Source: Cyclina sinensis
Taxonomy: Eukaryota > Mollusca > Bivalvia > Venerida > Veneridae
Assembly (NCBI GenBank): GCA_012932295.1
Contig: JAAONU010000016.1
Location: 32,086,893 to 32,150,892 of the forward strand
Length of the DNA stretch: 64,000 nt
Reading direction: 5' to 3'
Part shown: piece by piece, positions 44,204 to 56,175 of the stretch
Position numbering within the stretch: position 1 is the stretch's first letter
Layout: every line of letters starts with the position of its first letter
Program-made: the position numbers and the translations under genes
Notes under the pieces: generated by a model
What the model saw: only the letters and a program-made list of their open reading frames with translations
The model's database searches: none
Told to the model about the DNA's origin: nothing

Positions 44204-46250
44204 AACAAGAGATGTTTGTAAAACATTTATGCCCCCCTAGCGCCTTATCCCTAGAGGTAGCCATGAAGTTTTTCGGAGCTGGGACCAAGCGTTCTATAGT
44301 TATTGATTGGAAATCATTTTGATATGCAAGGACACTGTGACCATGGCCTTTAACACGGTGACCTGAAAAACTAAAGGGCTCACCTTCAAGTCATGAACAA
44401 CTTATATACAAAGTTTGAGGATCACGGTCCAAAGCATTCTTAACTTATTCATAGCAAACCATTTTGCTTTTCAAGGTCACTGTGACCTTTGACCCAATGA
44501 CCAGAAAAACAATAGTTGTTATCTCTACTGATCATGACAAACCTACATACTTAGTCTGACAAACCTGAGCCAAAAGAATCCCTATATATTCAGCAGAAAC
44601 TGTTTTGTTTTCAAGATTACTGTGACCTTGACCTTTGACCTAATAACACTAAAAACTACAGGGGTCATCTAATTGTCATGACCAACTTACCTATGAAGTT
44701 TTGAGGAGCTTGGCTAAAGCCTTCTATAGTAATTGATCAGACACTATTTTGCAACACAAGGTCACTGTGACATTGACTTTTGTTTTGAAAAGCTATAGGG
44801 CTCATCTAATGGTCATGGCTAACATATGTACCAAAATTAAGGAATCTGGGTCAAAGCATTCTATTGATATTAATTGGAAATCATTTTGATTTCCAAGGTC
44901 ACTGTGACCTTGGCCTTTGACCTGGTAACCTGAAAAACTAAAAGGGTCATCTACTAGTCATGACCAACCTACAAACTAAGTTTAAAGAACCTGGTACCAA
45001 GAGTTCCATAGTTATAGATTGGAAACCGTTTTGCTGTTCAAGGTCACTCTGACCTTGACCTTTGACCTGGTGATGACATAAACTATTGGGTTCATTTTCT
45101 AGTTATTAACAACCTCCATACTAAGTTTGAACAACCTTGGACCAGGGGTTCTATAGTTATAATTTGGAAACTGTTTTGCTTATCAAGGACAATCTGACCT
45201 TGATTTTGACCTGGTGACGTGAAAAGCTACAGGAGTCATCTAATGGTCATGATCAACCTACACACTAAGTATGAAGAACCTGGGACCAAACTTTCTATAG
45301 TTATTGATTTTGCTTTTCAAGCTCACTGTGACCTTGACCTTTGATCTGTTGACCTGAAAAACTATAGGCTTCATCTACTAGGCATGATCAACCAATAAAT
45401 TAAGTTTGAACAACCTGAAATCAAGGGTTCTATTGTTATTGATCAAAAACTGTTTTGCTCTTCAAGATTACTGTGACCTTGACCTTTGACGTGGTGATCT
45501 GAAAAACTATAGGGGTCACCTACTGGTAATGACAAACCTACATACTAAGTTTATACAACCAGGGACCAAAGGTTCTTTAATTATTGATACGATTGATACA
45601 ATACCGTTTTGCCATTCAAGGCCACTGTGACCTTCACCTTTGACCTGATGACGTAAAAACCACTCAGGTCATCTATTAGTCATGACCAACCTACATACTA
45701 AGTTTAAACAACCTGAGACAAAGGGTTCTATAGTTATTGATCAGAAACTGTTTTGCCCTTCAAGGTCACTGTGACCTTGACCTTTGACCTGATGACCTTA
45801 AAAAAACATTTGAGTCATCTACTAGTCATGGCCAACCTACATACTAAGTTTGAACAATCTGGGACCAAGGGTTCTATAGTTATTGATCAGAAACTGTTTT
45901 GCTCTTCAAGGTCACTGTGACCTTGACCTTTGACCTGGTGATCTGAAAAACTCTAATGGTTTTCTACTGGTCATGACCAACCTATAAACTAAAATTGAAA
46001 AACCTAGCATTCTATAGTTATTGATCGGAAACCATTTTGCTATATAAGATCACTGTGACCTTGTCTTTTGACCTGGTGATCTGAAAAAACCATTGGGTTT
46101 ATTTACTGGTCATGAACAACCTACAAACCAAGTCTGAGGAAAGTGGGTCCAAGGGTTCTCTAGATATTGATCAAAAACCAAAGTGTGTACCGACTGACCA
46201 ACCAACATTTGCAGAACTATATACCCCCTTCGATGGGGGGCATAAAAATT
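44204..46250 (+). mobile_element. Family N element, long array of a 146-bp core
   Basis: Head AACAAGAGATGTTTGTAAAA, then CATTTATGCCCCCC. About thirteen cores follow (CAAGGTCACTGTGACCTTGA, CCTTTGACCTGGTGACCTGA, TTCTATAGTTATTGATC; the last word recurs at 45726 and 45872). They end at ACCGACTGACCAACCAAC and the hairpin TATACCCCCTTCGATGGGGG followed by GCATAAAAA near 46220-46248. The palindromic words AAGGTCACTGTGACCTT occur in most cores. Confidence 0.9.
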
Positions 46251-46460
46251 GCTCGATCACACCCAAAACAAAGCTTGAACTAGATATTCTTATGATAAAT
46301 CTATATACTAAATTTCATTTTGGTATGTGCAATCTCTGCGAAGAAAATGAACGGAAACTGCAAATAATTGGAATTCTTCTAAGTCCAAGGGGCATAACTC
46401 TGTCAAGAATTGCACAATCAAACCCAAAACAGAACCTGACCTAGATATTCTTATTAATAG
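46250..46460 (+). repeat. AATTGCTCGATCA/AACCCAAAACAGAAC repeat
   Basis: Two copies of a core of about 150 bp (CACACCCAAAACAAAGCTTG; CAAACCCAAAACAGAACCTG). One further copy ends a separate element at 47755-47880. Confidence 0.7.
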
Positions 46461-46559
46461 ATGTTTTTTTGTGAAAAACGCATGTCTCCCCCTTGCATCC
46501 GATGGAAGGAAGGCCAAGGAAAAGATATCACCTTTCTGAAACAGATGCCTCTGTCATTT

Positions 46560-46640
46560 ATTATGGTATAAGTAAGAACATTATATATATATATATGCAT
46601 ATCATTATATCACTATATCATTATATATATATACTATGAA
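46560..46640. repeat. (AT)n-rich microsatellite
   Basis: TATATATATATATG and related AT runs with an ATATCATTATATCAC spacer. No gene. Confidence 0.9.
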
Positions 46641-47200
46641 GTTTGAAGGCTCTGGGTGAAAATAGAACTCCAGTAATGAGCGGAAACGGTTTTCACTCAT
46701 CGGGCCTCTGTGACCTTGACCTTTGACTTACTCACCCCAAAATCAATAGGGTTATTGTACTCAGAAAGGGCAACCATCCTATGAAATTTGAAGGCTCTGG
46801 GTGAAATAGAACTCCAGTAATTGAGAGGGAACGGTTTTCACTCATCAGGCCCCTGTGACCTTGACCTACTGACCCTAAAATCAAAAGGATTCTTCTACTC
46901 AATAAGGGCAACCATCCTATGAAGTTTACAGACACTGGGTGGAATAGAACTCAAGTAATTGTGCAGAAATGGTTTTCACTCTTCGGGTCCCTGTGACCTT
47001 GACCTTTGACCTACTGACCCCAAAATCAATAGGGTTCTTCTACTCAATAAGGGCAATCACCTTATGAAGTTTGAAGGCTCTCAGTCAAACGGTACTCCAG
47101 CTATTGAGCGGAAACGAAGTGTGACAGACGGACAGACAGCCAGACAGACAGGGCAAAAACAATATGTCTCCCTCAGAGGGAGGGAGAGACATAAATATGG
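46641..47200 (+). mobile_element. Family G element (GAAGGCTCTGGGTGAAATAG core)
   Basis: Copies of a 145-bp core (GAAGGC at 46645 and 46790; GACCTTGACCTTTGACCTAC; ACCCCAAAATCAATAGGG), then GACAGACGGACAGACAGCCA (47122-47150) and the hairpin-like tail TGTCTCCCTCAGAGGGAGGG followed by AGAGACATA. No head is visible on the left; the AT microsatellite is there instead. Confidence 0.8.
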
Positions 47201-47239
47201 CATGATCATCTAATCTATGTATGTGGTAACTAAATGATG

Positions 47240-47945
47240 AGTAGATCATCAAGGTAAGCAGTGCCTAAATAAAAGATCATCCAGGTAAGCAGTTTTCACT
47301 CTTTGGGCCCCTGTGACCTTGACCTTAGACCTACTGACCCCAGAATCAATAGGGTTCTTCTACTGAATTAGGGCAATCACCCTATGAAATTTGAAGGCTC
47401 TGGGTGAAATAGAGATGCAGTTAGAGTGGAAACGGTTTACACTCTTTGGGCCCCTGTGACCTTGACCTTTGACCTACAGACCCCAGAATTTAAAGGGTTT
47501 TTCTACTGAATAAGAGCAATCACCCTATGAAGTTTGAAGGCTCTGGGTGAAATAGAACTCCAGTTGTTGTGCAGAAACGGTTTTCACTCTTCGGGCCCCT
47601 ATGACCTCGACCTTTGACCTACTGACCCCAAAATCTATAGGGTTTTTCTACTCAATAAGGCAATCACCCTATGAAGTTTGGATGCTCTGGTCAAACGGTA
47701 GTCCAGTTATTGAGCGGAAACGAAGGCGGACAGAAGGACAGAAGACGGGCATAACTGTCAAAAATTGCTCAATCAAACCCAAAACAGAACTTGACCTACA
47801 TATTTTTATGATAAATCTGCATACCAAATTTTATTTCAGTATGTGCAACCTCTGTGAAGAAAATGAACGGAAACTTGGTGGACATACAGACCGGACCCGA
47901 CCGACAGACAGCAGCAAAGCCATATGCCCCTCCCTTTTCAAAGGG
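47240..47945 (+). mobile_element. Family G element joined to an AACCCAAAACAG core
   Basis: Three family G cores run to GCGGACAGAAGGACAGAAGA at 47727. A core of the 46250 type follows (47755-47880). The end is GACCCGACCGACAGACAGCA with the tail ATATGCCCCTCCCTTTTCAA followed by AGGGGGGAATAA. Two core families thus share one tail. Confidence 0.75.
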
Positions 47946-47951
47946 GGGAAT

Positions 47952-48010
47952 AACTAGAAATGTGTCCATAGGACACAGATGCCCCCACTCAACCTAGCTA
48001 CTAATATAGC
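47952..48010 (+). mobile_element. AACTAGA head with TGTGTCC/GGACACA hairpin
   Basis: AACTAGAAATGTGTCCATAG followed by GACACAGATGCCCCCACTC, directly after the preceding tail. No core follows; the sequence runs into the unique stretch that holds the endonuclease remnant. Confidence 0.65.
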
Positions 48011-48390
48011 TATATGTACCAATATGGCCACTAGATAGTCATACACACTGAATCATTAATAAGATTGGTTTAACAAATGACAACTATAAGAAACCTGTTG
48101 TGGTGAGAAGACTCAAAATACTGTTTCCAACACTGTGACCAATGGATGAATATTATGCTTCACAATTCTGAATGCATAGTTGGACATTCTTGGAGTTTGC
48201 AGATGGTAAACAGGTGTTTTCATGTCTAATTTGTACTAAGTTCTTAAGTTATATGTTCTGTAAGTCAGGCTGTTTATAAAATGTCCATTGTCATCTAAAT
48301 AACCAAACAATTTTAAGCAATTTTTGGAACAAAAATTTCACCATTTCCATACTTAAATGTTAAATTCTGCTTAAGCTGGTGCTAATGGGC

Positions 48391-48422
48391 GTGGACAGTA
48401 ACTTGCATTTTCCACTACTGTC
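48391..48422. other. Hairpin downstream of the endonuclease remnant
   Basis: Inverted repeat GGACAGTA ... TACTGTCC, loop about 16 nt. It lies about 65 bp past the stop codon of the minus-strand endonuclease frame. Helentrons carry a palindrome near the 3' end, so this is a candidate for that site, but it is short. Confidence 0.35.
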
Positions 48423-48502
48423 CATGAACATGCTCAATCAAACTGAGTCTGCAATTTGACCACTGGAACAGTGTAAACTCAATAAATGAAGGAAAATTTT
48501 TT

Positions 48503-49028
48503 AGGTATCAAACTGTAGGGCAACAATGCTGTGGTCTGAGAAGTAGGTTGACAGGCAGGATAATCTGGGTTGTAGAATATTATTCTGTATGTAGACAAGG
48601 TCAAGTGTAGAACCACCTGTGTGAGTTGGGAGCTGCACACACTGGGAATAGTTATTCAATTTCTGTGACAGTCTTGTATAATTTGTAGAATTTAAAGCTA
48701 AGTTGAAATCTCCAAGCAGTACATCTAGAGAAGTTTGGTCTGCAATATGTGTTAGATCATTAATAAAGTCTGTTATGTTTGAGTGGAGATCTATAGAGAA
48801 GAAGAATGACCTTGGACAGAGCTCTGATGAGATGGTAACTGTCCATACGAGATTGATGTGAAACACTGGAAGTTGTCACTGGCAACTTATCTCGTGTGTA
48901 GAACAACAAACCATGGCAGTTGTCATCTTCATGTGACATAGCTCCACTCAACAAGCTGATGGTACTGTACTTGATTCTCATAGACATTTGCTTCAGTCAG
49001 ACACAGTATGTCAACCTCGATCAGAACT
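48503..49028 (-). pseudogene. Endonuclease (EEP fold) domain remnant, perhaps Helentron C-terminus
   Basis: Minus strand. The upstream part reads EVDILCLTEANVYENQVQYH (like the D-I-L-C-L-T-E block of AP-like endonucleases), then a stop. A shifted frame has SRMDSYH and LLYRSPLKHN, and a second shift gives ITDFINDLTHIADQTSLDVL, LLGDFNLALNS (the G-D-F-N motif), LPTHTGGSTLDLVYI and the terminal YFSDHSIVALQFD (the S-D-H motif) followed at once by a stop. Non-LTR elements continue from this domain into reverse transcriptase; here translation ends and no RT motifs follow. That favours the C-terminal endonuclease of a Helentron RepHel protein. At least two frameshifts. The upstream side is cut by another repeat near 49030. 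Confidence 0.65.
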
Positions 49029-49039
49029 GGGTGACTCTA

Positions 49040-49640
49040 GCTCCAGCGCTTTTGCAGTTACAGGCGACACAAGTGAAAATTGCAAATTTTGAGTATGTAA
49101 GGGGCCATAACATTAGCAATTCTGAATAAATCTATACATGAAACCCCGGGTGCACAGCTTTACATGCTGATCAACATTCCCGTAAAGTTTCTTGACTGTA
49201 TGTGCTACAGCTGACACAAGTTGAAAATTGCTAATTTTGAGTATGTAAGGGGCCATAACTCAAACAATTCCGAATAAATCTATACGGGAAACCCTTGGTG
49301 CACAACTTTACAATGCTGATCAACATTCCTGTAAAGTTTCTTGACTGTAGGTGCAGCGCTTTGCAGGTACAGGCAACACAAGTTGAAAATTTACTATTTT
49401 TGACTAAGTAAGGGGGCCATAACTGTAACAGTTCCAAATAAATCTAAACGGAAACCCCAGGTGCGCAACTTCACATACTGATCAACATTTCTGTAAAGTT
49501 TCTTCACTCTAGCTCCAGTGCTTTTGGAGCTACAGGCGACACAACTTTTTGGGATGGACAGATGGATGGACGGACAAGGGCAAATCTAAATTCCCCATTC
49601 CCCCCCCCCCCCCCCCCCAGAGTAGGGGCATATTGTGACT
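49040..49640 (+). mobile_element. GGGGCCATAAC-core element with poly-C tail
   Basis: Three to four cores of 150-162 bp (AACATTC at 49173, 49322 and 49484; TACAGGCGACACAAGT). They end in GATGGACAGATGGATGGACG (49555-49574) and a C20-odd run (49598-49618) before AGAGTAGGGGCATATTGTGA. The poly-C run replaces the usual hairpin. Confidence 0.8.
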
Positions 49641-49658
49641 AAGTACCCATTACTCTGC

Positions 49659-51478
49659 AACAAGAGGGCCATGATGGCCCTGTATTGCTCACCTGAGTAT
49701 GACTGCTTATAACAAAGTTGCTATGGACCTGGTTTGACCCCAGATGACCCATATTTGAACCTGACCTAGAAATTATTGAAACATTATCTCTCTACAATTT
49801 CAAGGTTATTTGAACTGAAACTGTTACCTCTAGAATGTTAACAGGTTTTTTTTTCCATTTTTGGCTCTATGACCTAGTTTTTTATCCTAGATGTCCCATA
49901 TTCGAACTGAGCTAGAAATTATCGAAAAATTTCTCTGAAAAATTCCAGGATATTGGACTGAAAATGAGCCTCTAGAGTGTTTACAAAGTTTTTCGATAAT
50001 TGGGCTCTGTGACCTAGTTTTCGCTTCCAGATCACCCATATTCAAATCTGAGCTTGAAGCCATAGAATTACGCTTTCTGACAAATTTCCAAGTTATTTGG
50101 AATTAAAATGTTACCTCTAGATTGGTTAACAAGTTTTTCCATATTTGGGCTTTGTGACCTAGTTTTTTTTACCCAAGATGACCCATACTCCAACTTTAGC
50201 TAGAAATCACCAAAAAAAATGTCTGACAAATTTTCAGGATCTGTCTGACGAAAAGTAACCTCTGGAGTGTTAAAAAGGTTTTTACATATTTGGGCCATGT
50301 GACCTAGTTTTTTAACTCAGAGACCCATATCCAAACTTGAGCTAGAAATCATTGAAACAACCTTTCTGACAAATTTCAGGACATTTGGACTGAAATGTAA
50401 CCTCTAGAGCATTAAGGTTTTCTACTTTCGGGCTCTGTGACCTAGTTTTTGACCCAAGATAACCTATATTCAAAATTGAGCTAGAAATCACTGAAACAAA
50501 CTTTCTGACAAATTTCCAGGTTATTTGGACTGAAACTGTTGCCTCTAGAATGTTAACAAGGTTTTTCCATATTAGGGCTTTGTGACCTAGTTTTTGACCC
50601 CAAATGACCCATATTTGAATTTGACCCAAAAAATCCTCAAGGAAACCTTTCTGACAAATTTCCAGACTATTTAGGCGGAAAATGTTACCTCTAGAGTGTT
50701 AACAAGATTTTTCTATTCTTGGGCTCTGTGACCTAGTTTTGAACCCAGATGACCCATATTTGAATATGTGCTAGAAATCTTAGAAACAACCTTTCTGACA
50801 AATTTCCAGATAATTTGGGCTGAAAATGTAACCTATAGAGTGTTAACAAGAATTTTCGATTTTTGCGCTCTGTGACCTAGTTTTTGAACCCAGATGACCC
50901 ATATTCGAAACTGAGCTAGAAATCATAGAAGCAACCTTTCTGACAAATTTCCAGATTATTTGGGCTAAAAATGTGACCTCTAGAGTGTAAACAAGGTTTT
51001 TCAATATTTAGGCTCTGTGACCTAGTTTTTGACCCCAGATGACCCATATTCGAACCTGACCTAGAAATTGTCAAAGCAACCTTTCTGACAAATTTCCAGA
51101 TTATTTGGGCTGAAAATGTAACCTCTAGAGTGTTAACAAGATTTTTCTATTTTTGGGCTCCGTGACCTTGTTTTTGAACCCAGATGACCCATATTCTAAT
51201 TTGAGCTAGAAATCATTGATAGAACCTTTCTGACAAATTTCCAGGATATTTGGACTGAAAAAGTAGCCTCTAGAGTGTTAACAAGGTTTTTCTATATTTG
51301 GGCTCTGTGACCTAGTTTTCCAACCCTGTTAACCCATGTTCGAACTTGTATGAGATATTAATGAGACAAACACCCTGACCAAGTTTCATGACAACTGAGG
51401 TAGAGTGTTAACAAACTAATTGTGGACGGATGGACAACGGACAAAGGGGATCACAAAAGCTCACTGTCAATACGTGAC
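49659..51478 (+). mobile_element. Family B element (145-bp core), uninterrupted
   Basis: Head AACAAGAGGGCCATGATGGC followed by CCTGTATTGCTCACCTGA. About eleven cores follow (TGTGACCTAG at 50871 and 51016, 145 bp apart). The end is GGACGGATGGACAACGGACA, then GGGGATCACAAAAGCTCAC. Best uninterrupted example of family B in the window. Confidence 0.9.
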
Positions 51479-51680
51479 ATAACTCTGTGCCAAAAATAAT
51501 CAAGCAGAATCTCCTGATGAAAATTCACACACTATGCTTGGTGACAAACACACCTGTTAAGTTTCAATGAAATCCCTCAGTGGTTTTGGAGATGAAGGGA
51601 GGACAAGATTTTACCCGACAGACAGATGGACAGAAAGTGCGATTACTATATGCCCTCCCTCTCGAGGGCATAAAAAGAAG
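51479..51680 (+). mobile_element. Single-core fragment with GAGGGCATA hairpin
   Basis: One core (GTTAAGTTTCAATGAAATCC), then GACAGACAGATGGACAGAAA and the 3' hairpin TATGCCCTCCCTCTCGAGGG followed by CATAAAAA at 51649-51676. Confidence 0.75.
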
Positions 51681-52325
51681 ACCCTACTTCATAAATCAGA
51701 GTTGTTCTCCAGAATTCCAGCTGATAAGCAACTGATTTATCTATCGATCATGGTTGCTTTATTAAGTTTTATAAAGGGAGATAAAACTAACTGATATAAA
51801 GTGATGGTTCTTTAACACTGCACTTCCTCTCATTGCTCTTTATAACTGTGTGAAGTTTTATTCTTCATATTTATTCATATTTTTATTAAAAAAAATCTGT
51901 GGCTGTTACAAGCATTGCAATGTGTATAAACCAACCTGCCATATTTCAAATCAAATGCATAATTCAGTTGCCTTTGAGAGACCTTTCAAATTGTCTGGCA
52001 TGTATTTATAAAAGATGCATGATCATAGTGAAAATGTGAGCTTGAATTGTTATAAAGAGATTGGGATTTTGATATACAATTAGTGACAACAGCAACAGAA
52101 ATACAAATAAATACGAGCCACTAATTACAGTGCCATACAGTACTAGGTGTATTTAGTCTCTATAAAGCATACATAATACAGTTTAGTCTCTTCAAAGCTA
52201 GCTACACAAGAGTGGGATACCATGTCATTGTGCAACTCCTCCTTGCTTCCATGTGGACCATTTTTTTGTCAACAATTCCTCACCTGAAATGTAAGATGGT
52301 TGTTTTGATAAGAAATCTGTAGAGT
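51681..52325. other. Unique AT-rich stretch
   Basis: No repeat family or coding signal recognised. Confidence 0.5.
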
Positions 52326-52329
52326 AACA

Positions 52330-55241
52330 AACAAGAGGGCCATGATGGCCCTAAATCGCTCACCTGAGTCTCATTGCTCATGTTACAAATATCGTTATTG
52401 GTTTTTATGGGTGCAAGTTTGAATAAGTTTGCAAGAAGTTTGAAGACTCTGGGTGTAACGGTACTCAAATTTTTTAGCAGAAATAGTTTTACTCTACAGG
52501 TCCCAGTGGCTTTGACCTACAGACCACAAAACAATAGGGTTCTTCTAATATAATTACGCTATAAAGTTTGAAGGTTCTGGGTGTAATGATACTCCAGTTA
52601 CTGAGAAGAAATAGTTTTCACTCTACAGGTCCCGGTGACCTTGACTTTTGACCTACTGAACCCAAAAATGATTGGCTTCTTTTACTGAGTAAAGAAAATC
52701 ATTCTATGAAGTTTGAAGGCTCTGGGTAAAATGCTTCTCCCAGTTACTGAGCAGAAACAGTCTTCACTCCACAGGTCCGAGTGAACTTAACCTTTGACCT
52801 ATGGACCCTAAAAACAATATGGTTCTTCTTATACAATTATCCTATATAGTTTGAAGGCTCTGGGTGTAATGGTACTACAGTTACTCTGCAGAAATAGTTT
52901 TCACTCTACAGGTCCCTGTGACCCTGACCTTTGACATACTTGCCCCAAAAACAATATGCTTCTTCTATTTAGTAAAATTTCTTTTTCAGTTTCTTTTGAA
53001 GTTTGGAGGCTCTGGGTGAAATGGAAATCCTGTTATTGAGTGGAAACAGTTTTCAATCTAGAGGTCCCTCTGACCTTGACCTTTGACCTACTGACCCAAA
53101 ACACAAAAGGGATTTTTTGTACTCAAAAGACATAACAACGAACAATTGAAGGTATAGCCCTTGGTGTTTCTGAGCAGCAGATTTTTAAAGTTTTCCCTAT
53201 ATAAATTCTTGTGTAAAATCAAATGACCCCCGACCCCCGGGTGGGGCCAGTTTTGACTCCAGGTTTATGATTTGAACAAACTTGGTAGAGGTCCACAAGA
53301 CAAAGCAAACCAAATATCTAAACTCTAGGCCTTGTGGTTTCTGACAAGAAGATTTTTTAAACTTTTCCTATATAACTCTATGTAAAACATGTGACCCCTG
53401 GGGCGGGCCTTTTTTGACCCAGGAGTCATGATTTGAACAAACTTGGTAGAGGTCTAGTAGACAATGCTGTACACCAAATATCTTAACTCTAGGCCTTGTG
53501 GTATCTGAAAAGAAGATTTTTAAAGTTTTTCCTATATAACTCTATGTAAAACATGTGACCACTGGGGCGGGGCCATTTTTGACCCAGGGGCCATAATTTG
53601 AACAAACTTCGTAGAGGTCCTCTTGATATTGCTTCATACAAAATATCTAAGCTCCAGGCCTTTTGGTTTATGATGTGAAGACTTTTAAACTTTTTCCTAT
53701 TATGTAAACAAGTGACCTCCGGGGCAGGGCCTATTTGACCCAGTCGCTATGATTTGAACAAACTTTGTAGAGGTCCACTGGACAATGCTACACACCAAAT
53801 ATCTAAACTCTAGGCCTTGCTGTTTCTGACAAGAAGATTTTTAAAAGTTTTTCCTATATAACTCTATGTAAAACATGTGACCCCTGGGGCGGGGCCATTT
53901 TTGACCCAGGAGCAATGATTTGAACAAACTTGGTAAAGGTCCACTGGACAATGCTGCACACCAAATATCTAAACTCTAGGCCTTGCAGTTTCTGACAAGA
54001 AGATTTTTTAAAGTTTTTCCCATATAACTCTATGTAAAACATGTGACCCCTGGGGCGGAGCCATATTTCACCCAGGAGCCATGATTTGAACAAACTTGAA
54101 AGAGGTCTAGTAGACAATGCTGCACACCAAATATCTTAACTCTAGGCCTTGTGGTATCTGAAAAGAAGATTTTTAAAGTTTTTCCTATATAACTCTATGT
54201 AAAACATGTGACCACTGGGGCGGGGCCATTTTTGACCAAGGGGACCATGATTTGAGCAAATTTTGTAGAGGTCCTCTTGACAATGCTTCATACAAAAATC
54301 TAAGCTCTATGGTTTCTGATATGAAGACTTTAAACTTTTTCCTATATAACTCTTTGTAAACAAGTGACCCCCGGGCCAGGGCCTATATTGACTCAGTGGC
54401 TATGATTTGAACAAACTTTGTAGAGGTCCACTGGACAATGCTACACACCAAATATCTAAACTCTAGGCCTTGCGGTTTCTGAAAAGAAGATTTTTTAAAG
54501 TTTTTACTATATAACTCTATGTAAAACATGTGACCCCTGGGGCGGGGTCATTTTTGACCCAGGAGCAATGATTTGAACAAACTTGGTAAAGGTCAACTGG
54601 ACAATGCTGCACACCAAATATCTAAACTCTAGGCCTCGCGGTTTCTGACAAGAAGATTTTTTAAAGTTTTTCCTATATAACTCTGTAAAACATGTGACCC
54701 CTGGGGCAGGGCCATTTTTGACCCAGGAGCCATGATTTGAACAAACTTGGTAAAGGTCCACTGGACAACACTGCACACCAAATATCTAAACTCTAGGCCT
54801 TGTGGTTTCTGACAAGAAGATTTTTTAAGTTTTCCCTATATAGATCTATGTAAAATCAACTGTCCCCTGGGATGGCGTCAGGTTTGAACCCACGGTCATA
54901 ATTTGAACAAACTTGGTTGAGGTCCACTAGATGATGCTTCATACCAAATATCTAAGCTCCAGGCCTTGTGGTTTCGGAGAAGAAGATTTTTAAAGTTCCA
55001 ACTTTGAAAATCTATTTTTAGCTCCTGTGGCCTAGAAATGCAATGGACCTGAACCATTTGAACAATTTTGGTAAAGCTTCATGCAAGTAACATTCCTGCC
55101 AAGTTTCAGCAAGATTGGCCCAGCAGTTCAGGAGAAGAAGTTTTTTGAAGAAAAAGTTGACGATGCAAGCACGGACGACGGACATCAGGGGATCACAAAA
55201 GCTCACCTTGAGCACTTTGTGCTCAGATGAGCTAAAAAAGG
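52330..55241 (+). mobile_element. Composite element: family A head, family G cores, family A cores and tail
   Basis: Head AACAAGAGGGCCATGATGGC at 52330. Five family G cores follow (52430-53125; GAAGTTTGAAGGCTCTGGGT, GACCTTGACCTTTGACC). Then come about eleven 165-bp family A cores (AGGCC at 53327, 53491 and 53656), the ATTTTTAGCTCCTGTGGCC module (55012) and GACGATGCAAGCACGGACGA. The tail is CACCTTGAGCACTTTGTGCT followed by CAGATGAGCTAAAAA. Cores 53530-53890 and 54200-54550 repeat as a block of about 665 bp, showing local amplification of four-core groups. Confidence 0.85.
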
Positions 55242-55470
55242 GGTTAGTAGGGAAACAAGTTTTACTATTCCTAGTGCTGGATAGTGAAGCATACATTTTA
55301 AATGAACCTAAAGATAAATTAGTACATATATTGAGTCCAAGAAATGGAAAAAAATGCAATGAAAATTGACATTTGGACAAAATTGTAAGCATGAATTTAT
55401 ACCAGGTTGAAGTACATGAAATTATACAAGGGCTTGAATTTTGCACATGACAATCTGTCTGATAATAATG
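55242..55470. other. Short unique stretch
   Basis: No gene recognised. Frames here run out of the neighbouring repeat. Confidence 0.45.
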
Positions 55471-56175
55471 AGTATTTGTACAAATCTAAATTACAATTCC
55501 TCAAAGCATGTGGACATTCATTCGCTCAGTCTCACAATGGTGAACATTTGTGCCAAGTTATATTAAAATCCCTCAATGCATGTAGAAGCTTTGGACAAGC
55601 GTTTTCAGCTGGCCAGCTTAGTCTAAGTGTGACCTTGACCTTTGACCTACAGACCTGGTTCTTGCGATCAACACTACATCTCATGGTGAACATTTGTATC
55701 AAGCAATACCAAATGGATGAAGACGATATGCTCAGGACAAAATGTGGACATTTCATCATCTCTAATGACCTTGACCTTACATATATGGAACACCATTATG
55801 CATGTAGCACTCAGTCTCATGATGGTGAACATATGTGACAGAATCACTCAATTCATGATGACTATATAGTCTGTACATACATTTTGATATTTTTATCTAA
55901 CCTTTGACCTTTATGTGTGACCTTAACCTTGGAACAAGGACCTGCATTTTGTGCGAGACACCCCACCTCTCAATGGTGAACATTTGTGCAAAGGTATAAT
56001 AAAATCCCTCAATGCAAGTTGAAGTTTTGCTCCAGACAAGCATTTTCATCAGACCTCTGTGACCTTGACCTTTGACCTAATTTATGCGTGTGACACTACG
56101 TCTCATGATGGTGTTCATTTGTATCAAGTAATACTAAAATCCTACCATGCATGTAGAAGATAAACTCGGGAGAAA
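55471..56175 (+). repeat. TCTCATGATGGTGAACATTTG tandem core
   Basis: Five copies of a core of about 145 bp (GGTGAACATTTG at 55539, 55684 and 55975, with variants near 55822 and 56112) containing GTGACCTTGACCTTTGACCT. No head or microsatellite tail was found. Confidence 0.8.

Noticed and set aside
48503..49028. LINE ORF2 interpretation of the endonuclease remnant
   Set aside because: A stop follows the SDH motif directly and no reverse-transcriptase motifs are found downstream, so Helentron origin is preferred, though not proven.
41420..51000. Minus-strand frames containing MGHLGSKTRSQS
   Set aside because: Reverse translation of the family B core (GACCCCAGATGACCCAT). They appear in every copy and carry no codon-level constraint.
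53854..54776. Minus-strand frames with APGSKMAPPQGSHVLHRVI
   Set aside because: Reverse translation of the 165-bp family A core. The same text appears on the plus strand at 831-1076, where the core is inverted.
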